In this document: positions 43,328 through 56,000 of the stretch, piece by piece
Position numbering within the stretch: the stretch's first letter is position 1
Layout of the letters: every line of letters begins with the position of its first letter
Origin: Terebella lapidaria
Taxonomy: Eukaryota > Annelida > Polychaeta > Terebellida > Terebellidae
DNA length: 64,000 bases
Reading direction: 5' to 3'
NCBI GenBank assembly: GCA_949152475.1
Contig: OX424555.1
Span: 14,402,868-14,466,867, forward strand
Notes under the pieces: generated by a model
What the model was told of the DNA's origin: nothing
The model's input: the letters and a program-made list of their open reading frames with translations, nothing else
Database searches by the model: none
Translations under genes and position numbers: made by a program

Positions 43328-43689
43328 ATCTAGTACTGTCCAAACTCCATCCATACCATAATTTTATAGCAAAAATATAATAATAGTCTACTTTATAGGC
43401 AACAGTATAGATCTATACGTAGTTAACAAACATGGTATCTGAGTCAAGGTATCGGAGCATTATTTTACTTACAGCGGGCGCCATGCTTGCAATTTTGAAA
43501 GAGGAAACGGAAACGACTCGTGGGCCAACCAGCTTTGTCAACAACACGCTGTGCAACAGGGCTGCTGTGCAAGTAGCACGTGGAAATAGGGCCCGGAAAT
43601 AGGGTCCGTACAAAAAACTATGATCATGACGTATCTGATCTAGCATTGTGAGGGCTACGGCAGCCCGGCTGCCCTTTAGAAGTTATATC
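43328..43689. other. no gene recognised
   Basis: Sequence between two repeats. A minus-strand frame at 43413-43646 has no recognisable domain. Confidence 0.35.
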
Positions 43690-43995
43690 TGATCAAGCTA
43701 TCCTAGGCAAAAACTTTTTTCACCCTTTGAAAATTTTATTGGTAGATCTACGTAGAGTCTATATCTTTCATTCATAATGTACTTCACCCTTTGAAAATTT
43801 TTTGGCACTTTTTTCCTTCAAAATGTACTTTATAATGTTCCATCCACTTTACTCATAGAACGCTTGAAGAGATATTAGCACTTTCAAATAGGAAGTCATA
43901 TTTGGCGATTTTTGTGGTGACCTCGAATTTGACTTTCGATTACCTTGAAATGTCAAAACAGCTATTTTGGGGTAAAAAAATTGTGGTGATTTTGC
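43690..43995. repeat. AAGGTCA-type repeat fragment
   Basis: Shares CACCCTTTGAAAATTTT, CACTTTCAAAT(A/G)GGAAGTCAT and GTCAAAACAGC with 46340-46560 (same strand) and, inverted, with 42010-42240. Confidence 0.55.
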
Positions 43996-45424
43996 CCAAA
44001 TATTGTGATAGGAGATTGGCCTTTTGCGTTCACCATACCTACCTGTTCTGGCTGCTTCACGTTCGAAGCTCGTGCGTTGCCTTGGCGACGTATTGTCTTC
44101 TCTCACTCCACTACACTGTACACCCTCGCTCTCGTGTGCTGCTAGCTTTATAGCTATCAGCCCGTCTTGCTTTCTTTGAGTTGTCTCAGAGCTGTCAAGG
44201 CGAGAGGATGACGGTGGGCACGGCCATTGCTCCTCGTCCCCTTTGTCTGACTAGAGGGTGTGCGAGAACCCCGGGGAAATTCCAATCGGGGGCCCAGGAA
44301 GGAGGCTGCTTTGATCCAGGTGCTCACGACCCCATGGATTGGTAGTCTCTCACCCTGGGATGGTGTGTTCAGGCTCTGGCACACCGTCGGGCTATCCAGG
44401 GTTCTATCCCCGTGATGGACTGTCGGCGAGGCTGGCCAGAAACACGCCCACGTGCACGGGTTTCGGAAGCCGGTCTCATGGATTTCTGGTTCTTCACACC
44501 GGGCTACATTACTATTATGGTGTAATATCTGGGTGATGTATCGAGGCCCGACTTGTGTGGCGGACTATTACCAGCCTTGCGTTCAGTGAACAAAACGTTC
44601 TGTGGCGCTACGCGACGGAAGTAGTATTTTCTATTGTTCTTACATAGCAACTATACTCTGATTTTTCTAACTCGTTTACACCGTTTTTTGCCGATATTTT
44701 TGCGATGTTTAATGGTATCGTATTGTAACTTGGCATATTTCACCTGGAGATCAAACGGCATTTTTCTGCAAACTTTCAGACTTCTGCTCATAGAACTGTG
44801 AGAGTTAGCAATCTACTGCAATGATAAATTTTCCCTGAAATCCTGTCGTTTGCATGTCAACAAATATTGTTTTCCTTTGGCACGTGATGGGCGATTCTGT
44901 TCCGATAATTTGCATAGGGGCGAGGGTTAGGATTCAGGACCGCCCACGCAGGTAAACTGATTCGAAATTACTCGCACGTGCAGGCACCTTGACGACAACT
45001 GACAACCCGATCCCCCTATTATGACTAATTTGAACTTGTCCATTTGGATTCCGTCATCAGTTGTCGAGAACCAAGCAATATGTCGGCGCCCATGGTTCGA
45101 GCAAATCCTCGCTTAAATAGAACTTTTGTGTTTTGAAAGAAACAGATAGCGTTCCGGAAGGCAAGTTTGTGTAAATTAATTGCCGTTTGTATCACAGATA
45201 TGCAATATTCAGTTAAATAGTTCGCTCGAAGTAACTTGACTGAACTGAAGGCAAAAAACGGTGTAAACGAGTTTAAAAAATCAGAGTATAGGGGGCAACG
45301 GCGAACGTTCGCAAAGCGCTCGCTGTCACTGAACGCAAGGCTGGTCGTAGTTAAGTAATTACGATGTTCGGCATGACTGTGCTCAGATGCAGGCCACTTG
45401 TGCCCTAGGTTGCGGGCGCCAAAA
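43996..45424 (+). mobile_element. LTR-like segment with nested insertion
   Basis: Matches the LTR-like segment at 9165-9600 from GGCTGCTTCACGTTCGAA through TTTCTTTGAGTTGTCTCAGA to CCTAGGTTGCG...GTTACA. It also shares the longer middle block (CCATGGATTGG..., CTATCCAGGGTTCTA) with the left end of the fossil at 1.4-1.55 kb. It is opened up at 44569-45352 by inserted sequence. Old and non-coding. Confidence 0.55.
44651..45291. mobile_element. MITE family D copy 1 (CTATACTCTG ends)
   Basis: Inverted ends CTATACTCTGATTTTTCTAA and TTTAAAAAATCAGAGTATAG, extending through CTCGTTTACACCGTTTTTTG. The reverse-oriented relative lies at 50492-51090. Outside it, CCAGCCTTGCGTTCAGTGA at 44571 and TCACTGAACGCAAGGCTGG at 45333 form a second, outer inverted repeat, so one MITE appears to sit inside another. 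Confidence 0.7.
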
Positions 45425-45454
45425 GTTACAAAATGCCCAAGTTTGCTTCTTCAG

Positions 45455-47860
45455 ATGAAATGCTTGTAAATGGAGCTTATGTTTGCACTATGACCTACTA
45501 TGAGCATATAGGAAGTCGTATATGGAACAACTAATGATGACCTTGAGCTTGACTTTGGATGACCTTAAGTGCTAAATGTGCCAAACGTGGAATGTGTAAA
45601 TTGACCGCTGAGGTTCAGATGCTTGCACCCTAGAGGTTAGCATTGTATTATAGGCTAATAAGAAGTCATATATAGCACATTTTTTGGTGACTTTGAACTT
45701 GATCTTAGGCAATCTTGAAGGCTAGATCTCCAAGTTTCGCATGATATGAAATATATAAATTGGCCTCTGCAGACAATGAACATATAGAAAGTCATATGCA
45801 GCACACCTAATGGTGACATTGAAAATCACAAAGATGACCTTGGTTGGTAAATCATGTCATGCAATGCCTAAAACCAAAATTGTTCAGTAACCTATCATAG
45901 CTCTTGGGCTAATTTTTTTAGGTTACTGACTTTTGGTCCGATAACCTATTGGCATGGCGTTGCGTCCGGCGTTTCTGTCCATCCGTCTAGCCGTCCGTCC
46001 ACATCTTTCTGAAATTTTGCACAAAAATAGCTAAGAATATTCCCGGGAAAGGTTTTCTTTTCGTTTTTTGATTTTCACATTTTCTTCGAAATGGTGGCCA
46101 TTTTGGTTGAAAAATGCCCAATTTTGGACTTTGACGGCCATTTTCTCAAAGACTGTTCAGACAGTTTTGAGATTTTTGTTTTAAAAGATTCCCCTTATGT
46201 ACCTGTGTGATGTGTATAAGTTTGGTTGCCCTTAAATCGCCAGTCTGTGTGTGGTGGCCCTTTTGAATTGTTGACGGGTCGACGAAAAAAAAAATATTCG
46301 GCCCAAATCGCGTTACTATCCATTTTAGGCCATTTCTATGCAAAAAAATTTGTTACCCTTTGAAATTTTTTTTGGACTTTTGCCACTTTTTTCTTTCATA
46401 ATGGGAGCTGCCAGAACTGTACTCATAGAACGGCTGAAGATAGAGCTTAAAAATTGGCACTTTCAAATGGGAAGTCATGTATGGCGACTTGTGTGGTAAC
46501 CTTGAATTTGACCTTCGATGACCTTGAAAGGTCAGAACAGCCATTTTGGGGTAAAAAAAATGCCCAGATTTTCCTATATAGATGAAATGCTTGCAGATAG
46601 GGCTTATGTTTGCACTATGAACATATAGGAAGACATATATGGCACAACTAATGATGACCTTGAACGTGACCTTGAGTGCCAAATGTCTGACTCGGAATGT
46701 GTAAACTGGCCTGAGCAGCCTATACGCTTGCACTGCCTTGCACCCAGATGTATCTTTGTATTATGAACATATAGAAAATCGAATACCGCACACATACATG
46801 TAATGGTGACATTGAAGTTCACATGGATGACCTTGATTGATAAATCTCAAAGTCATATGTTCACACTAACAACCTTGATTGGTAAATCTCAAGGTCTGTT
46901 ACATGCGATTATTCAAACCAAAATTGTCCGGTAAGCTATCTAATATCCTTTGGGCTAATTTTTTATTTTCACAACTTTTCAAAATGGTGGCCATTTTCAA
47001 TGAAAAGTGGCTAATGGCTAATGTACTCCGGTGGCTATTTTCTCAAAAAGATTCCCCCATGTACCTTTATAATGTGTATATAAGCTTCATTGCGCTTGAA
47101 TCGCCGGCCTGTGTGTGATGGACCTTCGATTTTTGGACAGGTCGGTAAAATTTTGTTCGTTCCAATCTCGTTATTATCCATTTTGAGCCATTTCTAGACA
47201 AAAACCACTTTGAACAATATTAGGGCTTAGACATGGCATTCTCAAATGGAAATATGGCGATTTGTGTACCTTGATTTTGACCATCGAATTCGACCTTTGA
47301 CCCTTTGACATTGAAACGTAGCCATTTTTGGTATAAGAATGCCAAATGTGCACTTTGTCTTTCCTAAAAAATATCTGATCAGTTTTCACATTTGTATTTC
47401 AGAATGTGCCAATTGGGATACATGATGTTGTATTAATTGAAAGAGGGAGCGCCTCATAATGCCTGATACATACATGTATGCCAGAAAGGCCCAAAATGGC
47501 ACGATAGGCACAAATTGGCCTCTGGTGCCAAAACACTAGACATAGACCTCAGTTGTGTAATATAATCATATAGGAAGTCTCATATGGGACATCTTTTGGT
47601 GACTTTGAACTTGACCCAAGATGATTTTGAGTAATGATAGTCAAGGTAACATTCGATGTGAATAATATACATTCACTGATGCAGGCAGAATACTTGTGGA
47701 TGAAGCTTAGGTTTGTATGAGCATATAAGTCACATCAGGAGGTTCTTTTGGTGACCTTGAATTCGACCTTTAGTAAATTTGATAATTCCAAGCAGCAATT
47801 TTACTGAGAAAATGTGTATGCTTAAGACTATATATTACTCTGGTAACCTTTCTCAGCCCT
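45455..47860. repeat. AAGGTCA/TGACCTT-rich dispersed repeats, several blocks
   Basis: Blocks about 45455-45890, 45880-46560, 46560-46900 and 46914-47860 repeat one another and, inverted, 41471-42590. Recurrent pieces are AACCAAAATTGT(T/C)C(A/G)GTAA, CTTGGGCTAATTTTTT, GTGACCTTGAA, GACCTTGATTG(A/G)TAAATCTC and GAACATATAGGAAG(A/T)CATAT. Fragments only; no open frame with similarity to known proteins. Confidence 0.6.
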
Positions 47861-49025
47861 TGTACTAATTTTTGCTTGTGTGTCGCATATGTAAGTTGTA
47901 ATATAGCGACGGAACCCACAATATTAAATTTTCATCTTCTGTGTTGCAGCCTACGATAATAGCTGCACACATATGCCTTTGTTTGTGTTAGTGCAAAGGT
48001 ACACAGTTCGTTCACATCTGGCATTTTTTTCGGCATGTTCGAACCTCAATGTAGGGTTGTCAGGCCATAGCTTGGAGGAGCGAATGTTGCTATATGCTAG
48101 CCAAATGTTCTATAACAAATTCCGACGGATTATACAACTTTAAAATATAATTCATGCAAGGTGACAACACATTCAGACAACACAAAATTTCTAATCAATT
48201 AACTAGCAGGACTGTAAATTCCACGATAACTTAGTGATCCAGGCCACACATCTTGCACAATTTTTTTTACAGGGGTGAGGACTTATTGTGCCTCAAACCC
48301 CCAGGTGGCACTGGCTTCGTCAACGTCTGAAACGAAACCCTAATCTGTGAATCCTGGATCCGAACATGCTACAGGAGCCCATAGTAGTGCCAGTTCTTTT
48401 ATATGTCTCAGTAGTATGGAACACACAAAGCCAACATCATACTGAGCTCATAGAGGGTGGTACACTATATCAAAGGTGACTATGACAGATACGGCAGTGC
48501 GTTGCAACCGTTTGCAATGCACGGGAACCCTGAAAACAGCACAGCTCAAGCCAAGTGAGCATGATGTATCGAAACCAACATATCCTTTTCGACATTGAGC
48601 ATGACTTGCACCGGCCACTTCGACCGTCATCCAGGAACTGCAACACCAACAGCTTCACACGTCATCCCTAACTCTCACTTTAAATACTACCAGAGTTCAT
48701 TTTTCTTGGACATAATATGTCTGTGGTCGACAGTAACTAAGGAGTCTAAGGATTAGGCCATTTTCGCGGAGAAGAATCAATACATCCAGCATCACTGAAT
48801 CATCACCAGTAAACACATTACTCATGTTTTAATATGTATTTATAAAACCCCCAGATTCCATCATTTCTGCCTTCACGCTGTGCTGCGTTGTCCAGTATGC
48901 CAATACTTATTTATGAGAGATGTAGTCTGCAATGTACTTTACTGGAAGAAAAAGAAGATCAACAACATTTCATCAATATGAAATAATTGCAAAGCGTGAA
49001 TAAGCATACAGTATTATATTATGTA
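47861..49025. other. no gene recognised
   Basis: No element end or exon was recognised. Overlapping minus-strand frames at 48448-48658 carry no known domain. Confidence 0.35.
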
Positions 49026-49710
49026 ATGTTAGACGCCCGCTACCTAGGGTGCAAGCACCCCGCTCTGTGGCACGGGGTCACGGTGGGCGCCGTAATTACT
49101 TAACTATAACCAGGTAACAGTCCACAGAACAAGTCCTGCCTTCATACATTACTCAAACATTGCATCTTCACGGTATTGTAGCCCGATGTGACGAGCCCGG
49201 AACACCATGGGCGTGATGCCCGGAACCCATTGCTGGCCGGCCTAGCTGACGGCACTGCTGTTAGGAATAAAACCCCGGACAGCCCGACGGTCTGCCAGAG
49301 CCTGTGTCACACCATCCCAGGGTGAGAGACAACCGTTCCATGGGGTGTGCGCCCCCGGATCTAAGCAGCCCCCTTCCTGGACCCCCAATTGGAAATTGCT
49401 CCGGGGTCCTATAGCAGACCCGCTCAGCCAGAAATAGGGGACGTGAAGAACATGGCCGTGCTCGCCGTCGTCCTCTCGCCTTGACTGCTCTGAGACAACT
49501 TCGAGTAAGCAAGACGGGCTGCCAGCTTATATAGCAGGCTGCTCACGAGAGCGAGGGCTGACGTCAGATCATTGTTACTGTATAGGCCTAGTGGAAACAG
49601 GATCGCTAGGCGACGCCCGGGCTTTAAACTTGAAGCGGCCAAAACAAGAATAGTGTGTGAAAAACCCAACTCCTATTGCAATCTTTGGGAAAGATCGCCA
49701 TATATTATAT
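49026..49710 (-). mobile_element. LTR-like segment, minus orientation
   Basis: Reverse complement of the 9165-9600 and 43996-45424 segments, from TGTTAGACGCCCGCTACCTAGG at the left to GATCTTTCCCAAAGATTG at the right. TGACGTCA lies at 49559-49566 with a TATA-like run (CTTATATAG) beside it, so its old promoter would point away from cyclin L. It ends about 360 bp before the cyclin L start codon. Confidence 0.55.
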
Positions 49711-49847
49711 ATATCACCCACTAAATTTTGGAACTATGCTTCACCACCGTGTTAAGATTTCTAATCACAGTTTGCAATTTACAAACGTTTCTTGATTTTG
49801 AGGCGCCCTCTAACGGATGACTGACGTCGTGCTCACGAATTTATGCA

Positions 49848-49855
49848 TGACGTCA
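49848..49855. promoter_or_regulatory. CRE-like site upstream of cyclin L
   Basis: A perfect palindromic TGACGTCA about 220 bp before the cyclin L ATG, with a half site (TGACGTC) at about 49822. CREB/ATF factors bind this motif. The transcription start is unknown, so the role is a guess from position. Confidence 0.35.
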
Positions 49856-50073
49856 TACATCAAGCTTAGCCTGTTTTCACATAAAAATGTAGATCCCCAC
49901 ATCATACTGAATGACTAGTATTTCATTTGAAATACTATTATTTAGTGTATGTTTCGACATTGAATAGTGTGGGTGGAATCAAAGATTCCACTTGTATAAC
50001 TTTGAAACACTCATATTATTATATAGTAAATGTGGCGTACTTATATGAAGTTAGAACTACTTTTATTTACAAA

Positions 50074-53000
50074 ATGGCTGAGACAGAGAAAACGAAGGAG
50101 GTCGTTCGTGATTTCAGTAAAGTTGTTTTAACACTGGAAAATGTCCGCGTTCCGGAAGACAAAATATCAACAACGCCATCCATGGAAGATGGTCTTGATT
50201 ATGAAGTTGAAACAGATCTACGTATTGTCGGATGCGAGCTGATTCAAACCTCAGGAATTTTGTTGAAATTGCCACAGGTCAGAAAATGTTGTCAATCAAT
50301 TGAGGAAACAAAACACCCAGTCTCACTCATGACTCACCAGCTTAGCATCCTCACTGTCTATGACCCAGTCAGACCAGTTGACAGTATCATTAAGAAATAT
50401 TGAACACCCATGCGTCAATCTGTCCAACAAACCGTCCGATAAACAGATGAAGTGATGAAATTAATTCAAGACTTGGTTGGGTACTTCGAATCTATACTCT
50501 GATTTTTCTAACTCGTTTACACCGTTTTTTGCCTTTGTTTCAGTCAAGTTACTTTAAGCGAACTATTCAACTGAATATTACATGTCTATGATGCAAACGG
50601 CAATAGATTTTCACAAACCTGGCTTCCGAAACGCTACATGTTTCTTTCAAAACACAAAATTTCACTTTAAGCGAGGATTTTCGCTGTTGTAGGGCGCTGC
50701 CATATTGCCCTGTTCATTACGTCATCCAAGGGGACAAGTTCAAGTTGGGTACTGTGGGGGCGAGCGCTGCGGTTTATTTTACCAGTTACATACTGGGACG
50801 GTCCCATTCCAAACCCGCGCTCCCTGCATAAATCATCCAAATAGACTCTTCCGTCACGCGCTCAAAATAAACAATGTCTGTTGACATGCAGACGAAAAGT
50901 TTTCAGGAGGAATTTATCATTGTAGTAGATTACTAACTTTATCAGTTTCATGGGTAGAAGTCTGAACGTTTGCAGAAAATTGCCGTTTGGTCCCAAGGTG
51001 AGCTATGCTAAGTTATAAAACGATGCGATTTAGCATTGCAAAAATATCGACAAAAAACGGTGTAAACGAGTTAGAAAAATCAGAGTATAGTGGGCAATTT
51101 TTTGTTCTCAGTGTCAAACAATGCAAGATATATTATGATCCCCCTTTACTACAACACTGGCGTCAATGTTGATTTTGCATTATGGGTATTGTCTTCCGAG
51201 GCCACTCAAATCGATATGAATGAAATGATAGATTCTATGTTTCTTTTTTTCTGGTGTCCTTCACATGTCATGTAATCATGTTGTCTGTTTCCGTCTGTAA
51301 ATGTTGATATGTGAAAAATAAACTATCTATCTATTCTAAACACCACCAAAACCAATGGGAATTCCAGAATTACCAGGAACAGTCGGTCAGCGGTATTGTG
51401 TATTGCCTAATCCTGATCGAGAAATCATAAGCTAGTTACACAAGTTAGTAATATCACTGAGTTGCCGTTTTCTTGGTCCTTTTCTTGCTTGACGGAGCCT
51501 GTGTTTGGCTGTTTCAATACATGTATATGATCAATCTTATCATGGCGGAAAAATTTGAGTCAACATGTCATTTGACCATGTGTATTGCAACTTAACGATG
51601 TCACGACAAACGATGACAGCTCTACTGTGTGCAACATTAATTTTGGAAAATAATAAAAAGTTCCTGATTACAGTCTTCGTAATTTGCCAACTTTATCCAT
51701 TTTTATTCACACATAGATCACTAAAAATAATTTTTCAATTTTCTTTAAACTTGCATCTATATCATGTATATGGTGTGCCTTTCTCATTGGGTTTAGTATA
51801 ATGACCTGATTTTTTTTTTATTATATTGAAAGTTATATGCTAGTAACATGGTGATAATAATTAGCGCACTGTATCCTACATGTGCTGCCAGATATATAAA
51901 ATACATTTGAAATTTGATGAAAAACCTATTTGTTCAAAGCTGAAACGGTCTGTATTTTACAGGTGGCAATGGCGACAGGTCAAGTTCTCTTCCAAAGATT
52001 TTACTACTCGAAATCCTTTGTCAAGCATAGCATGGAGGTAAGACTAATAGGCAGTGGTCACAGGATTTGGCTATCTGCCATTTGATATATATGTTTCTAT
52101 ACATCTATAAAGATAATTCATGCCACTTATTTCACAAATGTTTCAATACTGCCACCAAGTTTCTGTTAGTGGTGCAAACCTGTATAATCTACCTAGAACC
52201 GAATAATTTAGTAAAATAACAACCACGTGCAAATCATTCAAGACTATGTATGTGCCAAATTTTACAAATTGTAGACGGTTGCCATGGCTTGCATCAATGG
52301 GGCATCAAAAATAGAAGAATCTCCTAGACGAATTCGAGATGTTATTAATGTGTTCCATCACATTAAGCAAGTTCGGGATGGAAAGTATGTATCATCTTTT
52401 CTCTTCACTTTCAATCAGATAGGATATATTTAGTGTGATGTGCTCATATTTTTGACCTGTTTACACAGTTGGGAATTCGGTAGGAAATTGCTGTTTTTCA
52501 GTGCTTGACTCCCAAGGGAAGTGTACAAAGCTCCTGCTTCATGATACATTACACCATTGCTGAACGATGGGCATAGACTTATGTAAACAGGTTTAAAATA
52601 TCTGAGCACATAGCTAACTTGTAAGAAATAAGGTTACTGTACTGGTAAACCTAGTATTAGGGAGCCGGCAGTAATATAAGTATAGACTGTAATTGTGATG
52701 ACAATAGATTTCTTTTCAGTCCATGTCAGGTTTGGTAATATAATGTGCTGTAAAAGGTAAAACTGTATGATGCACCGGTATATGACTGTATGTATATTCT
52801 CGATGTGCCTATATGTATGATGCAAAAAAGACCGCATGATTTGTGCAAGGCATACAAAACATTGGCTATTACACTTGTTTCTTTTTCCTTTTTATGGGTG
52901 CCTTGTGCAGCAGGCACATGAGGCACCTGTTTCCCATCTTGCCCTACAATGATGGCCTCCGAACTCTCGTTGCAAGCGATGGGTTAGGGATGGCCTAACT

Positions 53001-56000
53001 GCACTGATATTATGTTGTGCTTGGACCTGTACGGTTTGTATGTGCCATGCTGGCAATTTTCTTCTTTTTCAAAGTAAGAGTAGATCATCATAGATGGTAC
53101 GTTACAATAATAATGTAATGCCTAACTTCCTCAAATATCATTGTGCACTTTCCTGTGCTGTATATATATCTCCTTGCTTTTCAAGATAATTACTAGTACC
53201 AATAAATTTTATTTGAAAAAAATATTCATGTCAACAATACATGAATAAAATACATTTTCATTTTGGAATCAGAATCGGGCAGATATGTGTATGTGTTTGT
53301 GTTTCAATATTTCTGTGTGGACTTGCCAAAATATTTCAAAGGTGTTTCACATGTAGATTCGGAGACACGATTAAAATATTATGCGAATTAATGATTTAAC
53401 AACACATGATTTGGCAAAACCCAAGAGAAAGAAAAAATTTATCAAGCGAATAAAAGTTTGATTTGTTGCTTGTATGTTCTGACAATCTATATTGGATTCT
53501 ATTTAGTTTGATGAATTGAAGTACATGTAAAGATTTGTGACATTTGGTAACCAGGTAACTACCACAACTAACAACTTGTCCAGGGTGAGCATTGTGAAAA
53601 AAACCTTCATCTTAGGCTCTTGGCACGTGTATTCAACCTAAATGTATGTAGAAAAGTGGTGAATGCACAATGTGAATGTCATTATTTGCAACAAGGAAAG
53701 TGCGAATGGTTTTGAGGAAGTAAGGATTGTTGTGTATGCCTTGCACATACCATACCATGGTCTATATTCTGTTTATTATGCGTATGCATGATGATACATA
53801 CAATGTATAGATTTGTGAAAGAATAATTTAGTTGAAAATTTGAAAGGAATAAAAAGAGTATATTAGAACAGTCTTCAACGGAATAAACTAGATCATTTTG
53901 AAAGCTTTACAACTGGTTATTTTTCCACATATCTTACCAAAACCATTTCACATTCTGTTAGGATTTTCGCTGTGAAATAATGATTGTTCATGTGTTTATC
54001 AATTGCAGAACTATCACTCCTATGCCTCTGGACCAAAACTATATCAACTTGAAGAATCAAGTCATCAAGGCAGAGAGACGATTGTTGAAAGAACTGGGCT
54101 TTTGTGTTCACGTGAAGCACCCCCATAAAGTAAGTAACTTTCTGGCTCGTTCACAGTTATTGCACATATATGTTAGAAACTTCCTCTCGGCCACAGTGAA
54201 AGGATGTCGCTTGCATGAACGTTGTTTCTGGGGATAGTTTTCTCGCCAGAAAACTCTTCGCATGATGGAACCAAGATCTCAGTCTCAATGTGGGGTGTTT
54301 TGCCATATATCTGCTATGTAAATTCATCTAGCTATTCCATTTTCAGATCATCGTGATGTACCTCCAAGTATTGGAGAGCCACACAAATCAGCGTTTGGCG
54401 CAAATGTCTTGGTGAGTAAATATATATGTGATCACAGAATTCGCTAATTGAATACAGTGGTCATCCTCACACACAACAGCCCTCGCCAGTGACATGTTCA
54501 TGTGGCCGACCATACAAGTCGTATATGCATTTAAGTATTGACTATTATGATGCCTTTAGTCTGAGACTGTTACACCTTACCTGCAGTCAACTGGCAGCGG
54601 ATTGACAAGATTGTTCCAATTCATTGACAATTAATAAATCGTTAACATTCAAATTGGAATACAGTATAACCAACAACAGGAACTGGCACAAATCGATCTG
54701 GTTTCCTTGAATCTTTTGCTGCCACAATGAAGTTAACTTTAAAACCATGGCATGAGGTTGGTCGTATGTGAGGAGGACCACTTTACAAGTAATATGCTAT
54801 TGTGGATTCAGCAAATGTCAGCTCAGATGTTCCTGGTTATGTTCAGCTATGTTCAGCCTTGTACGGTGTTCGTCACAGTTCAATTGTGCAAGTCGTGTCA
54901 TTTCTGGTATTGACCTTTACATAGTACTCTCTCAGCAGAGTGGTCATCTATTAACATGTGTTATTTTGTTTATTTGCCTACCAGACGAGGTGGGTGCTAG
55001 TAGTAGCAAGAGTGACTCGCACCTTGCCTGTCCGTGGTTGCCTTGAGCCCCCGCTGGATCTGCAACTTTGAGCTGGACACACCGCCACCCATCCTGCATC
55101 TTCTGGTCTCTCGTCATCACAGCACCAAAGTGGCCCAGAAGCCACAAAGTTGTTGTTACATAACTGCATTCTACTTGGCAATATCTTCAGTATAAAAGTC
55201 GTTTATAAAGAGAGCAAGATTTTAAAGGTGTACTTGGATGCTTGTACTGAGTAAACTGTGTGACAGGGATAAGTTGTGTCTTTCTTGACTAAAACTTTGT
55301 CACTCATATTAATCCTTCTGTAAGACATTACTTCCAGGTGTTCAAGTACCTATGTTACTCTGCAGACCTCAAAATATAGATTTGTCACCTTCGGAATCAG
55401 TCAACTGGTGTCATTGTGGCAGGCTACAGGAGAAAGAGGGTACAACTTTGCAAGCATGACAAGTGAATAACCAGCGATATCAACGAGATGTTTCAACTGA
55501 CGGGCTCTGTATTACTGACTCGCATTACGACCCCTTCGGCGAAAGGAGGGTACCACTCCTTGTCATGACAAGTGAATTACTAGCGCTATCAACAGGATGA
55601 TTCGAATAACACACTCGATAGTTCTGTCAACTAATTCCTGCATGGAAATCTGGTCACCTTCAACGTAATGACGGTCAGCTGGCATGTACCTGGATGGACC
55701 TTCGGTCATCAGCTCTCGAACATGTACCATATCTTTTGAGAACAACGGGCCACATAAAATGTATTGACACTCTTATCTTCCTTACTCTTGACACTCTTAT
55801 CTTCCTTACTAATCTTCAATTAGACATTCTGATTTGAAAAATCAAAATTCCAGAAGATTTTTGAGTACTTCAATTTGGAAATTGATTTAGCACATATAAG
55901 ACATTTTCGAAAAACACTTCACAACGAAGGAATTCAAGGAAATATTGCCTAATATCGATTGGAATACTCCAGCAAATTGTTCACCACTGGATTAATATGA

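Noticed and set aside
49927-50073. Upstream in-frame ATG extending cyclin L by 49 residues
   Set aside because: The extra residues do not resemble cyclin L N-termini, and the ATG at 50074 has better context and family agreement.
54957-55160. Poison exon in cyclin L intron 5 after a good pyrimidine tract and CAG at 54982
   Set aside because: It would give an immediate stop, which fits the idea, but no convincing donor follows and no second line of evidence exists in the sequence.
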